A stretch of DNA of 64,000 bases from Streptomyces sp. SLBN-118 (GCF_006715635.1 NZ_VFNP01000002.1:3472001-3536000), one strand, 5' to 3'. Positions 26,408 through 35,006 are shown, counted from the first letter of the stretch. The notes: generated by a model not told the origin, from the letters alone. Program-made: numbers and translations.

Positions 26408-27397
26408 ATGAAGTACACACAGCTCGGACGCACCGGACTCAAGGTCAGCCGACTCGTCCTCGGGACGATGAACTTCGGACCGCAGACCGACGAGGCCGAC
26501 AGTCACGTCATCATGGACGCCGCGCTCGGCGCGGGGATCAACTTCTTCGACACCGCCAATGTGTACGGCTGGGGCGAGAACAAGGGCCGTACCGAGGAGA
26601 TCATCGGCTCCTGGTTCGCCAAGGGCGGCGACCGCCGCGACAAGGTCGTCCTCGCCACCAAGGTCTATGCCAACATGGCCGGCGACGGCGAGCCCTGGCC
26701 CAACCACGACCGCCTCTCCGCGCTCAACATCCGCCGGGCCGTCGAAGCGAGCCTCAAGCGGCTACGGACGGACCACATCGACCTCTACCAGTTCCACCAC
26801 ATCGACCGCCGCACCCCGGTCGAGGAGATCTGGCAGGCCATCGACACCCTGATCGCCCAGGGCAAGATCCTCTACGCGGGCTCGTCCAACTTCCCCGGCT
26901 GGAAGATCGCCCAGACCAATGAGATCGCCCAGAAGCGCGGCTCGTACGGCCTCGTCAGCGAGCAGTGCCTCTACAACCTCGCCGAACGCCGCGCCGAGAT
27001 GGAGGTCATCCCCGCCGCGCAGGAGTACGGACTCGGGGTCATCCCCTGGTCGCCGCTGCACGGCGGACTTCTCGGCGGCGTGATCAAGAAGGAGAACGAG
27101 GGCAGGCGCCGGGCCTCCGGCCGCTCGGCGGACGCGCTCTCGAACACACAGGTACGTGCGCAGGTCCAGGCGTACGAGGACCTGCTCGACAAGCACGGCC
27201 TGGAGCCCGGCGAGGCCGCGCTGGCCTGGCTGCTCACCCGGCCGGGGATCACCGGTCCCATCGTCGGCCCGCGCACCGCGGACCAACTGACCTCGGCGCT
27301 GCGCGCCGTGGAGCTGGAGCTGAGCGACGAGATGCTGTCCGGGCTGGACGAGATCTTCCCGGGTCCGGGGCCGTCCCCGGAGGCCTTCGCCTGGTAG
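26408..27397 (+). CDS. Aldo/keto reductase
   Basis: A 329-residue TIM-barrel reductase: KYTQLGRTGLKVSRLVLGTMNFG, the Asp/Tyr pair in FFDTANVYGWGENKGRTEEIIG, Lys in VVLATKVYANM, and HHIDRRTPVEEIWQAID. The C-terminal NADPH site is PGITGPIVGPRTADQL. It matches the voltage-gated potassium channel beta / YajO-like AKR branch and would reduce aldehydes or ketones with NADPH. The true substrate is unknown. Confidence 0.9.
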   Translation: MKYTQLGRTGLKVSRLVLGTMNFGPQTDEADSHVIMDAALGAGINFFDTANVYGWGENKGRTEEIIGSWFAKGGDRRDKVVLATKVYANMAGDGEPWPNHDRLSALNIRRAVEASLKRLRTDHIDLYQFHHIDRRTPVEEIWQAIDTLIAQGKILYAGSSNFPGWKIAQTNEIAQKRGSYGLVSEQCLYNLAERRAEMEVIPAAQEYGLGVIPWSPLHGGLLGGVIKKENEGRRRASGRSADALSNTQVRAQVQAYEDLLDKHGLEPGEAALAWLLTRPGITGPIVGPRTADQLTSALRAVELELSDEMLSGLDEIFPGPGPSPEAFAW

Positions 27398-27430
27398 GAC
27401 CGTAGCGGCGCGGCCGTGGGGCGGTCAGGG

Positions 27431-27520
27431 CTACTGGCCGACCACGGCCGCCACGGCGATGATCGCGAACATCAGCACAAGCACGCCGGCCATGATCTGG
27501 TTTCTGGTCTTGGGATTCAC
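27431..27520 (-). CDS. 29-residue single-span membrane protein
   Basis: GTG 27520, preceded by GAAGG, opens a frame VNPKTRNQIMAGVLVLMF followed by AIIAVAAVVGQ and a stop. The short positive head and one hydrophobic span of about 20 residues are typical of conserved tiny membrane proteins in Streptomyces. It sits 9 nt after the ThpR gene's stop on the same strand but would be translated downstream of it. Confidence 0.6.
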   Translation of the reverse strand: MNPKTRNQIMAGVLVLMFAIIAVAAVVGQ

Positions 27521-27529
27521 CCTTCGAGA

Positions 27530-28099
27530 CTAACCGGCCCGTCCGAGCGGCCAGGCACCGACCGTCTCGTACCGCGGCTGCTCGCCGCTCACTCCGCTCA
27601 CCGGCAGGTTGCTGCGTACGAGCGCGAGATCGCCCACCTCCCAGGGAGTGCCCTCGAACGCCTCCAGCTCCTCGACGAACGGGCGCAGGTCCGCGTTGTC
27701 ACGGCTGCGGGCGATCGTGAGATGAGCCTGGTAGCGGCGGTGCTCGTCCATAGCGATCCCGGCACGCCGAGCGGCCGCGTCGGCGCGCTCGGCGAGCAGC
27801 CGCATCTTCTCCAGGCCACCCGCCGCGCCCGCCCACAGGGCACGGTGCCCGAACCGCCCGCCACGGTGCAGCCGCAGCGGGAAGGCATCAGTCCGGTGCG
27901 CGGCCCGCCCGAGCCGCTCACGCAGCTCGGGCAGCAGGGCGTCGTCGACCTCACCCATGAAGGCAAGCGTGAAGTGCCAGCCGGGACGCCCGGTCCATCG
28001 CAGGGCGTCCGCGCCGGGGAGGGCTTTCAACCGGTCGACTTCCAGGGCGAGTTCGTCCACGGCGGGGGTGGGCGGGAGTACGGCGGCGAAGAGTCTCAT
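27530..28099 (-). CDS. thpR: RNA 2',3'-cyclic phosphodiesterase (ThpR/LigT-like)
   Basis: A 189-residue 2H phosphoesterase. Both HxTx motifs are present: WHFTLAF near residue 45 and HLTIARS near residue 130. The start RLFAAVLPPTPAVDEL is typical. The enzyme hydrolyses 2',3'-cyclic phosphates on RNA ends. ATG 28099 is used because the in-frame upstream extension only translates a CACCGG-like repeat into an implausible Val/Arg run. Confidence 0.88.
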   Translation of the reverse strand: MRLFAAVLPPTPAVDELALEVDRLKALPGADALRWTGRPGWHFTLAFMGEVDDALLPELRERLGRAAHRTDAFPLRLHRGGRFGHRALWAGAAGGLEKMRLLAERADAAARRAGIAMDEHRRYQAHLTIARSRDNADLRPFVEELEAFEGTPWEVGDLALVRSNLPVSGVSGEQPRYETVGAWPLGRAG

Positions 28100-28142
28100 G
28101 ATCCGAGTCTGACGCAGATGAGGTGGGCTGCGGAGACGTTCC

Positions 28143-28212
28143 CCGACCCGCACCAGGACCGGCACCCGGACCAGCACCCGCACCGGCACCCGCACCGGCA
28201 CCCGCACCCGCA
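28143..28212. repeat. GC-rich degenerate hexamer repeat (CACCGG/CACCCG)
   Basis: About eleven imperfect 6-nt units of the type CACCGG, CACCCG and GACCAG lie between the ThpR and MFS genes. The units resemble those in the GTPase gene near 13.7 kb. Confidence 0.6.
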
Positions 28213-28222
28213 GGGCGACGCC

Positions 28223-29539
28223 CTACGCCGCCGTCTCCAGCTCCTCCCTCGGCACGAACTCCACATGCCTCCGCCCCCGCCGCAGATCTATTTTCAGGCG
28301 CAGCCCGCCCACACGGGCGAGCATCACGCCAACTCCTGTCGCAGCCGCCAGCGCCACCGCACCGCCCGCCGCGAAGCCGATTCGCGGTCCGTACGTGTCG
28401 CTGATCCAGCCGACCAGGGGCGCGCCCAGCGGCGTACCGCCCACGAAGACCATCATGAACAGGCTCATCACCCGGCCCCGCATGGCCGGTTCCGTCGCCA
28501 TCTGGATGCTGGAGTTGGCCGTGACATTGACGGTCAGGCCGAACATCCCGATCGGCACCAGCAGGACCGCGAAGATCCAGAACTGCGGCGCGAACGCGGT
28601 CACGATCTCCAGGACACCGAAGAGCATCGCCGCGATCACCAGCACCCGCAGTCGCGAGGTACCACGCCTGGCCGCGAGCAGGGCGCCCACGAGGGAGCCC
28701 GCTGCCATCAGGGTGTTGAGCAGCCCGTATGTACTGGCACCCGAGTGGTAGACGTTGTTGACGAAGGCCGAGAGCCAGATGGGGAAGTTGAAGCCGAACG
28801 TGCCGATGAAGCCGACGAGGACGATCGGCCAGATCAGCTCGGGCCGTCCCGCGACGTACTTCAGTCCCTCCCGCAGCTGTCCCTTGCCGCGCGGCGCGCG
28901 TTCGATCTTGTGGAGGTCGGCCGTGCGCATCAGCAAGAGGCCGGCGAGGGGCGCGATGAAGGACAGGCCGTTCAGCAGGAAGGCGTAACCGCTTCCGACG
29001 GCCGTGATCAGAACACCGGCGACGGCCGGGCCGACCAGCCGCGCGGACTGGAAGTTGGCGGAGTTGAGGCTGACCGCGTTCGACAGCTGCTCCGGGCCGA
29101 CCATCTCGGCGACGAAGGACTGTCGTGCCGGATTGTCGACGACGGTGACAAGGCCGAGCAGGAAGGCCGTGAGGTAGACGTGCCAGACCTGGACATGGCC
29201 GCTGAGCGTGAGCACGGCGAGCGCCAGGCCGGTCAGGGCCATCGCCGACTGGGTGGCGACGAGCAGCTGCCGCTTCGGCAGCCGGTCGGCGAGCACTCCG
29301 CCGTACAGCCCGAACAGGAGCATGGGCAGGAACTGCAGCGCGATGGTGATGCCGACGGCGGACGCGGATCCGGTCAGGCTGAGCACCAGCCAGTCCTGGG
29401 CGATGCGCTGCATCCAGGTGCCGGTGTTGGAGACGACTTGCCCGGCGGCGAAGAGCCGGTAGTTACGGATCTTCAGCGAGCTGAACATGGTTGTAGGGGA
29501 GGGTGCGGGTGCGGAGGGTGCTCCGGGTCCCGGACTCAA
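28223..29539 (-). CDS. MFS transporter (EntS-like / TIGR00900-type)
   Basis: A 438-residue transporter: SLKIRNYRLFAAGQVVSNTGTWMQRIAQDWLV at the start, GGVLADRLPKRQLLVATQ as the loop 2-3 motif, DNPARQSFVAEMVGPEQLSNAVSLNS, and MRGRVMSLFMMVFVGGTPLGAP. This is the MFS_3/EntS group, often involved in drug or siderophore export. TTG 29539 is chosen because AAGGAGG stands 9 nt before it; ATG 29488 is the alternative. It follows a MarR gene by 27 nt, so it is probably controlled by that regulator. Confidence 0.88.
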   Translation of the reverse strand: MSPGPGAPSAPAPSPTTMFSSLKIRNYRLFAAGQVVSNTGTWMQRIAQDWLVLSLTGSASAVGITIALQFLPMLLFGLYGGVLADRLPKRQLLVATQSAMALTGLALAVLTLSGHVQVWHVYLTAFLLGLVTVVDNPARQSFVAEMVGPEQLSNAVSLNSANFQSARLVGPAVAGVLITAVGSGYAFLLNGLSFIAPLAGLLLMRTADLHKIERAPRGKGQLREGLKYVAGRPELIWPIVLVGFIGTFGFNFPIWLSAFVNNVYHSGASTYGLLNTLMAAGSLVGALLAARRGTSRLRVLVIAAMLFGVLEIVTAFAPQFWIFAVLLVPIGMFGLTVNVTANSSIQMATEPAMRGRVMSLFMMVFVGGTPLGAPLVGWISDTYGPRIGFAAGGAVALAAATGVGVMLARVGGLRLKIDLRRGRRHVEFVPREELETAA

Positions 29540-29566
29540 AAGGGTTCGCCTCCTTGGCTGTGCGGA

Positions 29567-30010
29567 TCAGAGGTGCGCGAGCTTCTCCAGTACGGGGGCG
29601 GCGGCACGCAGCTTCGCCCACTCGTCCTCGTCCAGGCCCTCGGCGAGCGAGGCCAGCCAGGCATTCCGCTTGCGGCGGCTCTCTTCGAGCATGGCTTCGG
29701 CCTGCTCGGTCTGGCTGACGACCTTCTGCCGGCGGTCATCGGGGTGCGGCTCGAGCCGGACGAGTCCCTTGGCCTCGAGCAGCGCCACGATCCGGGTCAT
29801 GGACGGCGGCTGGACATGCTCCTTGCGTGCCAGCTCACCCGGGGTGGCGTGGCCGCAACGGGTGAGGGTACCGAGCACCGACATCTCGGTCGGGCTCAGC
29901 GATTCGTCGACGCGCTGATGCTTCAGGCGCCTGCTCAGCCGCATGACGGCCGAGCGCAGGGAGTTCACGGCGGCGACGTCGATGTCATCACCATGGGACA
30001 GGTCTGGCAT
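29567..30010 (-). CDS. MarR-family regulator of the adjacent MFS exporter
   Basis: A 147-residue winged-helix protein: LSPTEMSVLGTLTRCGHATPGELARKEHVQPPSMTRIVALLEAKGLVRLEPHPDDRRQK, with the wing at HPDDRRQK. It is encoded directly before an MFS exporter, a standard drug-responsive pair. A TACGCT box 7 nt before ATG 30010 suggests a leaderless message, and a GTTA-GCG-TAAC repeat overlaps this box. Confidence 0.9.
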   Translation of the reverse strand: MPDLSHGDDIDVAAVNSLRSAVMRLSRRLKHQRVDESLSPTEMSVLGTLTRCGHATPGELARKEHVQPPSMTRIVALLEAKGLVRLEPHPDDRRQKVVSQTEQAEAMLEESRRKRNAWLASLAEGLDEDEWAKLRAAAPVLEKLAHL

Positions 30011-30014
30011 ATTT

Positions 30015-30025
30015 GTTAGCGTAAC
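30015..30025. promoter_or_regulatory. Leaderless marR promoter with short operator repeat
   Basis: GTTA (30015-30018) and TAAC (30022-30025) flank GCG. On the minus strand the same bases contain the -10 box TACGCT, 7 nt before the marR ATG. Confidence 0.4.
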
Positions 30026-30070
30026 TCATTACCCATCCTAAATACCAGTCGAGGTCCCGCCAGATGAGTT

Positions 30071-30090
30071 CCTCACTCATATGAGTGAGG
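30071..30090. promoter_or_regulatory. 20-bp perfect palindrome upstream of the RHH gene
   Basis: CCTCACTCATATGAGTGAGG lies 52 nt before the ATG of a ribbon-helix-helix gene and 61 nt from the divergent marR start. Either regulator could bind it. Confidence 0.55.
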
Positions 30091-30141
30091 CGCAACCGGA
30101 AAGTGACCACCGGCAACAAGGGTCCGGCAACTCTGGCTGCC

Positions 30142-30324
30142 ATGGGATCGACAGTGCTCAGCCTCCGGATAGACGGTGAGCTCCTCGACCGGCTCAGGCA
30201 CCACGCCGCCAGACGCGGAATGAGCGTCCAGGACTATGTGGTCCGGACGCTCGTCCGCGGTGACTTCGACGAGCGCTTCAAGGCGGCCGTCGACGAGACA
30301 GAGAAGTTCTACGGGCTCACGTGA
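30142..30324 (+). CDS. Ribbon-helix-helix (Arc/ParD-like) DNA-binding protein
   Basis: A 60-residue protein: STVLSLRIDGELLDRLRHHAARRGMSVQDYVVRTLV, a beta strand followed by two helices as in RHH repressors and ParD-type antitoxins. The tail FDERFKAAVDETEKFYGLT could be an antitoxin-style arm. No toxin gene follows. ATG 30142 begins the domain correctly; a GTG at 30085 inside the palindrome is an alternative. It is probably autoregulatory. Confidence 0.7.
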   Translation: MGSTVLSLRIDGELLDRLRHHAARRGMSVQDYVVRTLVRGDFDERFKAAVDETEKFYGLT

Positions 30325-30373
30325 AGCGGCGTAAGTGACGCAGCGGTGAAGCAGCGCAGGTGAAGGCGCCGGG

Positions 30374-30487
30374 TCAACCGCCTTGCGTCAGACCCAGCGC
30401 CGGCATCGGGACCATCGTGGCGAGCGGCGTGAGGAACAGCGCCACCCCGAACAGCCTCGGCGCCCTGCTCACGCTCGCGCTGATCAT
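30374..30487 (-). CDS. Possible 37-residue secreted or membrane peptide
   Basis: ATG 30487 opens a frame reading SRAPRLFGVALFLTPLATMV and then PMPALGLTQGG before the stop. It has an Arg and one hydrophobic segment, like a signal peptide or tiny membrane protein. There is no good ribosome site and no family is known to me, so this is tentative. It is the only gene candidate in the 253-base gap before the DUF2530 gene. Confidence 0.25.
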   Translation of the reverse strand: MISASVSRAPRLFGVALFLTPLATMVPMPALGLTQGG

Positions 30488-30566
30488 TCGCAAGGCGATA
30501 TCTCCGCGCGTAGACAACCGAGGTGAGAGGGGGGCACGGGGTGCGAGGGGCCGGAAAGGCGCAACC

Positions 30567-30572
30567 TAGACT
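30567..30572 (+). promoter_or_regulatory. -10 box of leaderless DUF2530 gene
   Basis: TAGACT ends 6 nt before ATG 30579; no ribosome site. Confidence 0.5.
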
Positions 30573-30578
30573 GGCCGT

Positions 30579-30890
30579 ATGGCGAAGTGGACCCCCAAGC
30601 ACGAGGCACCCGAGCCCCTGGAGGGGCCCGTCGTCGCCACCATCACCGGCGGCACGATCCTCTGGTTCGTCCTCTTCCTGGTCCAGATCCCCTTCTACAA
30701 CTGGTTCGCGGAACGTGACCTGACGTGGTGGGTGTGGACCTGTCTGGCCGGCGGCGGTCTCGGCCTGATCGGCATCTGGTACGTACGCGGGCGGGACGCG
30801 GCGCTCAAGCGGGCCGCGGAGGCGGTGGAGCCCGCGCAGACCTCCGCGGGCGAGGCGGACGCCGCCACCACGCGCGACGAAAGCACGTGA
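30579..30890 (+). CDS. DUF2530 membrane protein
   Basis: A 103-residue protein with two transmembrane segments (ITGGTILWFVLFLVQIPFY and WWVWTCLAGGGLGLIGIWYV) and an Ala/Glu-rich cytoplasmic tail. The sequence PEPLEGPVVATITGG before the first span is characteristic of the DUF2530 family of actinobacteria. No function is established. Confidence 0.85.
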   Translation: MAKWTPKHEAPEPLEGPVVATITGGTILWFVLFLVQIPFYNWFAERDLTWWVWTCLAGGGLGLIGIWYVRGRDAALKRAAEAVEPAQTSAGEADAATTRDEST

Positions 30891-30988
30891 CCCCTACGGC
30901 ACCCGTCCCGTAGTACCGAAGGACGATTCGCGTCCTGCACCGGTCTGATCTGCCCCGCACTCGGCGGGTGAACGGGCCGGTCCCGCCG

Positions 30989-30994
30989 TACCGT
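30989..30994 (+). promoter_or_regulatory. -10 box of leaderless P-type ATPase gene
   Basis: TACCGT ends 7 nt before ATG 31002; no ribosome site. Confidence 0.45.
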
Positions 30995-31001
30995 CGAAAC
31001 C

Positions 31002-33497
31002 ATGACGCAGCGGGCAAGGATCGGCATGGACGGCCCCGAGCCGGGCAGCCCAGTCATCGACGCGGGGGCCGAGCTGGACCCCGTACACCCCCAAAAGCCG
31101 CCGAAGTCCGTGCGCGCGCCGCGGGCCCGGGGGCTGACGACGGCCGAGGTCGCCAAGCGGGTGGCGCGCGGCGAGGTCAACGACGTGCCCGTCCGCTCCT
31201 CGCGCTCCACCGTCGACATCGTCCGCGCCAACGTCTTCACCCGCTTCAACGCCATCATCGGCGTGCTGTGGATGATCATGCTCTTCGTCGCGCCGTTCCA
31301 GGACAGCCTGTTCGGCTACGTGATCATCGCCAACACCGGTATCGGCATCATCCAGGAGCTGCGCGCCAAGAAGACCCTGGACGGTCTGGCGCTCATCGGC
31401 GAGGTCAGACCGACGGTACGGAGGGACGGCACCGCCGCGGAGATCCCGACCTCCGAGATCGTCCTCGGCGATCTCGTCGAACTCGGCCCGGGCGACAAGG
31501 TCGTCGTAGACGGCGAGGTGGCCGAGGCGGACAGCCTGGAGATCGACGAGTCGCTGCTGACGGGTGAGGCCGACCCGGTGATCAAACACACCGGTGATCC
31601 CGTGATGTCGGGGTCCTTCGTGGTCGCGGGCAGCGGAGCGTTCACGGTGACAAAAGTCGGGCGGGAGGCCTACGCGGCACAGCTCGCGGAGGAGGCGTCC
31701 CGGTTCACGCTCGTCCACTCCGAGCTGCGCAGCGGTATCAGCACGATCCTCAAGTACGTGACCTGGATGATGATCCCGACCGCGATCGGGCTCATCATCA
31801 GCCAGCTGGTCGTCAAGGACAACAACTTCAAGGACTCGGTGGCCAGGACCGTCGGCGGCATCGTGCCGATGATCCCGGAAGGACTTGTGCTGCTGACATC
31901 CGTCGCCTTCGCGATCGGGGTCATCCGGCTCGGCCGCAAGCAGTGCCTGGTGCAGGAACTCCCCGCGATCGAGGGCCTGGCGCGGGTCGACGTCGTCTGC
32001 CTCGACAAGACCGGCACGCTGACCGAAGGCGGCATGGACGTCACGGAGCTGCGGCCGCTGGCCGGTGCGGACGAGTCGTACGTACGCAAGGTGCTCGGTG
32101 CCCTCGGTGAGTCCGACCCGCGGCCCAACGCCTCCCTCCAGGCGATCATCGACACGTATCCGGACAGCGAGGACTGGCGGTGCACGGAGTCACTGCCGTT
32201 CTCGTCCGCGCGCAAATACAGCGGGGCCAGCTTCAGCGAAGGCAACGGCGAGAGCTCCACGTGGCTGCTCGGCGCGCCCGACGTACTGCTGCCGCAGGAC
32301 GACGCGGCCCTCGCGGAGATCGAGCGGCTCAACGAACAGGGCCTGCGGGTCCTGCTGCTCGCCCGCGCCGCCGTCGAACTGGACGCCCCGACCGTCGCCG
32401 CCGGGGCGCGGCCCGCGGCACTGGTCGTCCTCGAACAACGACTGCGCCCGGACGCGGCCGACACACTGCGCTACTTCGACGAGCAGAACGTCAACGCCAA
32501 GGTCATCTCCGGCGACAACGCGGTGTCCGTGGGCGCGGTGGCCGGGAAACTCGGCCTGCCCGGCGCCCAGAACACGGTGGACGCGCGCCAACTGCCCACC
32601 GAACACGCGCCGATGGCCGAGTCCCTGGACGCCCACTCGGTCTTCGGCCGGGTCACGCCGCAGCAGAAACGCGACATGGTCGGCGCACTGCAGTCCCGTG
32701 GCCACACGGTCGCGATGACGGGCGACGGGGTGAACGACGTCCTCGCCCTGAAGGACGCGGACATCGGCGTCTCGATGGGCTCGGGCTCGGAGGCGTCCCG
32801 GGCAGTGGCCCAGATCGTGCTCCTCAACAACAGCTTCGCGACGCTGCCTTCGGTGGTCGCGGAGGGGCGCCGGGTGATCGGCAACATCACGCGGGTCGCC
32901 ACGCTGTTCCTGACCAAGACGGTCTACTCCGTGCTGCTGGCCATCCTGGTGGTCTGCTGGCAGGTCGAATACCCCTTCCTGCCACGGCACTTGACGCTGC
33001 TGTCCACGCTGACGATCGGCGTGCCGGCCTTCTTCCTGGCCCTGGCCCCGAACAAGGAGCGCGCGAAGCCGCAGTTCGTACACAGGGTGATGCGGTACGC
33101 GATCCCGGCGGGGGTGATCGCGGCGGTGACGACGTTTGGGACGTACCTGCTCGCGCGCTCCTACTACAGCGGCCCCGGCTCCCTCGACGCGGAAACGAGC
33201 GCGGCGACGCTGACGCTGTTCCTGGTCTCGATGTGGGTACTGGCGATCATCGCCCGCCCCTACACGTGGTGGCGAGTCTGCCTGGTGGCGGCGATGGGCG
33301 CGGGCTTCCTCGTCGTGCTGATCGTCCCGTGGCTCCAGGACTTCTTCGCGCTGAAGCTGGTGGGCCTGGCGCTGCCGTGGACCGCGGTGGCGATCGCGGC
33401 GGCGGGGGCGGTGCTGCTGGAGATCGCGTGGCGGTGGGTGGACCAGAGGTTCGGGGGGGTAGCCGCCGACGACTCGCACCCCGGACGTGCCGTTTGA
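31002..33497 (+). CDS. CtpE-like P-type cation ATPase
   Basis: An 831-residue P-type ATPase with the phosphorylated Asp335 in CLDKTGTLTEGG, the actuator motif LLTGEADP, the membrane motif PMIPEGLVLLTS in segment 4, and the hinge MTGDGVNDVLALKDADIGVSMG. About ten membrane spans are visible, with four after the hinge. This matches the mycobacterial CtpE type, reported as a calcium importer needed for cell-wall integrity. The N-terminal 55 residues are disordered and lack metal-binding Cys motifs, so it is not a heavy-metal pump. Ion specificity here is inferred. Confidence 0.88.
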   Translation: MTQRARIGMDGPEPGSPVIDAGAELDPVHPQKPPKSVRAPRARGLTTAEVAKRVARGEVNDVPVRSSRSTVDIVRANVFTRFNAIIGVLWMIMLFVAPFQDSLFGYVIIANTGIGIIQELRAKKTLDGLALIGEVRPTVRRDGTAAEIPTSEIVLGDLVELGPGDKVVVDGEVAEADSLEIDESLLTGEADPVIKHTGDPVMSGSFVVAGSGAFTVTKVGREAYAAQLAEEASRFTLVHSELRSGISTILKYVTWMMIPTAIGLIISQLVVKDNNFKDSVARTVGGIVPMIPEGLVLLTSVAFAIGVIRLGRKQCLVQELPAIEGLARVDVVCLDKTGTLTEGGMDVTELRPLAGADESYVRKVLGALGESDPRPNASLQAIIDTYPDSEDWRCTESLPFSSARKYSGASFSEGNGESSTWLLGAPDVLLPQDDAALAEIERLNEQGLRVLLLARAAVELDAPTVAAGARPAALVVLEQRLRPDAADTLRYFDEQNVNAKVISGDNAVSVGAVAGKLGLPGAQNTVDARQLPTEHAPMAESLDAHSVFGRVTPQQKRDMVGALQSRGHTVAMTGDGVNDVLALKDADIGVSMGSGSEASRAVAQIVLLNNSFATLPSVVAEGRRVIGNITRVATLFLTKTVYSVLLAILVVCWQVEYPFLPRHLTLLSTLTIGVPAFFLALAPNKERAKPQFVHRVMRYAIPAGVIAAVTTFGTYLLARSYYSGPGSLDAETSAATLTLFLVSMWVLAIIARPYTWWRVCLVAAMGAGFLVVLIVPWLQDFFALKLVGLALPWTAVAIAAAGAVLLEIAWRWVDQRFGGVAADDSHPGRAV

Positions 33498-33535
33498 CCT
33501 GCCCGGTTCATGAAGCGGGCTACCGCCATGCCTCC

Positions 33536-34891
33536 TCAGAGAGGGCTGAAGCGAAAGACCTGGTCGGTGGCTCCGGTGCACTCCGCCTGGATCGCCTCTG
33601 CACCGTCGGTTCGGGGAGGCAGGATGCCGATGCACATGCCGCTGTCCATGGGCCGCAGGCGGTAGCCGCTGCCGGAGGGTTCGAGGCGGTAGCGCAGGCC
33701 GAGGGCGTCCGTGCAGTCGCCCGGCGACAGCAGTTCCGAGCCTTCGACGGGGGCTTCGTCGACGCCCAGGCAGCCCCTTCTGGAATCCGAGTTGTGCCAC
33801 TGGATGTGGTAGATCCCGTTGCCGAGCGATTCGAGATAGACCCGGGGCTGCGGGGCCCCGGCGCAGGGGCGTTGTACGGCGATCTCGCGATCTGTATTGC
33901 CGTTGCGCTCCCTGCCTTCGGTGATGCACAGGCTCGACGAGCTCGCCGGGTGCATGCTCACATAGCCGGCCTGCGGCAGGTCAGCAGGTGCGGGGGTGGT
34001 GGGGGCCTTGCTCGGGGTCTTGGTGGGCCGGGACGTGGGCCCCGGCTTCGGCGGAGCGGTCGTCTTGTCCGTCCCGGACGGGGAGGCATGGGGCGACGAA
34101 GGCGGCGAGGGGGAGGGCGAAGCCGTGGGTGGCGTGGCGTCCAGAGGGCTGGTGGTGCCGGAGCCGCGGTTCGGCAGTGTGGTGTCGGGCGTGGTCCCCC
34201 CTGGCCAGAGGGCAAACAGGAGAGCACCGGCGGCGGCGAAGGCACCGGTGAGTGCCATCGGCCGGTAGCGGCTGCGGGATCTGGGGGCACCGGGCTCTGA
34301 CGGCGTCGCCGATGCGCCATGGCGGGCTGCAGTAACCTCCGCGACTTCCCGGGCCTCCACGGCTTTTGAGGCTTCCGTGGCTACCCCGGCCCCGCCCTCG
34401 GAGCCCCGGGAGCCCTCGATGCCGGCGCCTGTCTCCGTGCTCGTGCTGACGTTGGTGACGGGGTCGGTTCCCGTGTCAGGGCGCGTGGACTTGGACGCCA
34501 CGTTTCCGAGGGCTCCTGTGTCGGCGACCGTGCCATCGGCCGTGCCCGGTTCCGAAACTGCTGAGGCTGCTGCCACCTCACCTGCCCCGTCCCCTGCCGG
34601 TGCGGCGCTTTCGGCCCTCATCGCCAGTCGGCGGCGGGCGTCCAGCCAGGTGTCCACCGTGGCGCCGTCGCCGCCGCACGCCCGGACGAAGGCAGCAAGC
34701 AGTTCTTCCCGGGGAAGGTCCTCCCTTGCCAGCACACCGGAGATCGTCGCGCGTGGCAGGGCGTCACCCGCGTCGTTCGCCCTGCGTTCCAACTGCCGGT
34801 AGCTGAGGTCGGCCCAGCTGCGTAACTGCCGCATCGTGGCGACTAATTCCGCCGGTGTCTCTGCCGCCTTTGGATCGGGCCCCGTCCCCAT
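33536..34891 (-). CDS. HTH (XRE-like) - transmembrane - ricin-type lectin protein
   Basis: A 451-residue protein with three parts. Residues 10-85 hold an XRE-like helix-turn-helix (LRSWADLSYRQLERRA and LPRATISGVL). A long acidic/Ser-rich linker leads to one transmembrane segment (MALTGAFAAAGALLFALW near residue 210). Outside lies a Pro/Ser/Thr stalk and a C-terminal ricin-like trefoil with SLCITEG, RGCLGVDE and GMCIGILP repeats. It could bind a sugar outside and signal to DNA inside. GGGGGAATC precedes ATG 34891. Such XRE-RICIN fusions are known in Streptomyces without a defined role. Confidence 0.8.
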   Translation of the reverse strand: MGTGPDPKAAETPAELVATMRQLRSWADLSYRQLERRANDAGDALPRATISGVLAREDLPREELLAAFVRACGGDGATVDTWLDARRRLAMRAESAAPAGDGAGEVAAASAVSEPGTADGTVADTGALGNVASKSTRPDTGTDPVTNVSTSTETGAGIEGSRGSEGGAGVATEASKAVEAREVAEVTAARHGASATPSEPGAPRSRSRYRPMALTGAFAAAGALLFALWPGGTTPDTTLPNRGSGTTSPLDATPPTASPSPSPPSSPHASPSGTDKTTAPPKPGPTSRPTKTPSKAPTTPAPADLPQAGYVSMHPASSSSLCITEGRERNGNTDREIAVQRPCAGAPQPRVYLESLGNGIYHIQWHNSDSRRGCLGVDEAPVEGSELLSPGDCTDALGLRYRLEPSGSGYRLRPMDSGMCIGILPPRTDGAEAIQAECTGATDQVFRFSPL

Positions 34892-35006
34892 GATTCCCCC
34901 TGATCGCTCACACGTCCCGAAGAGACTAGTGCGACCGCGAGTTGGCGGGGGAAACACTGAGCGATCACGGTGAGGGACGACAGACGCCTGCATTGTTGCC
35001 TCGGCT

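Noticed and set aside
28143..28212. Possible N-terminal extension of ThpR through the hexamer repeat
   Set aside because: It would add an implausible Val/Arg run; ATG 28099 begins the conserved domain.
27416..30019. Plus-strand open frame of 867 codons across the ThpR, MFS and MarR genes
   Set aside because: It crosses three well-defined minus-strand genes and has no domain-like sequence.
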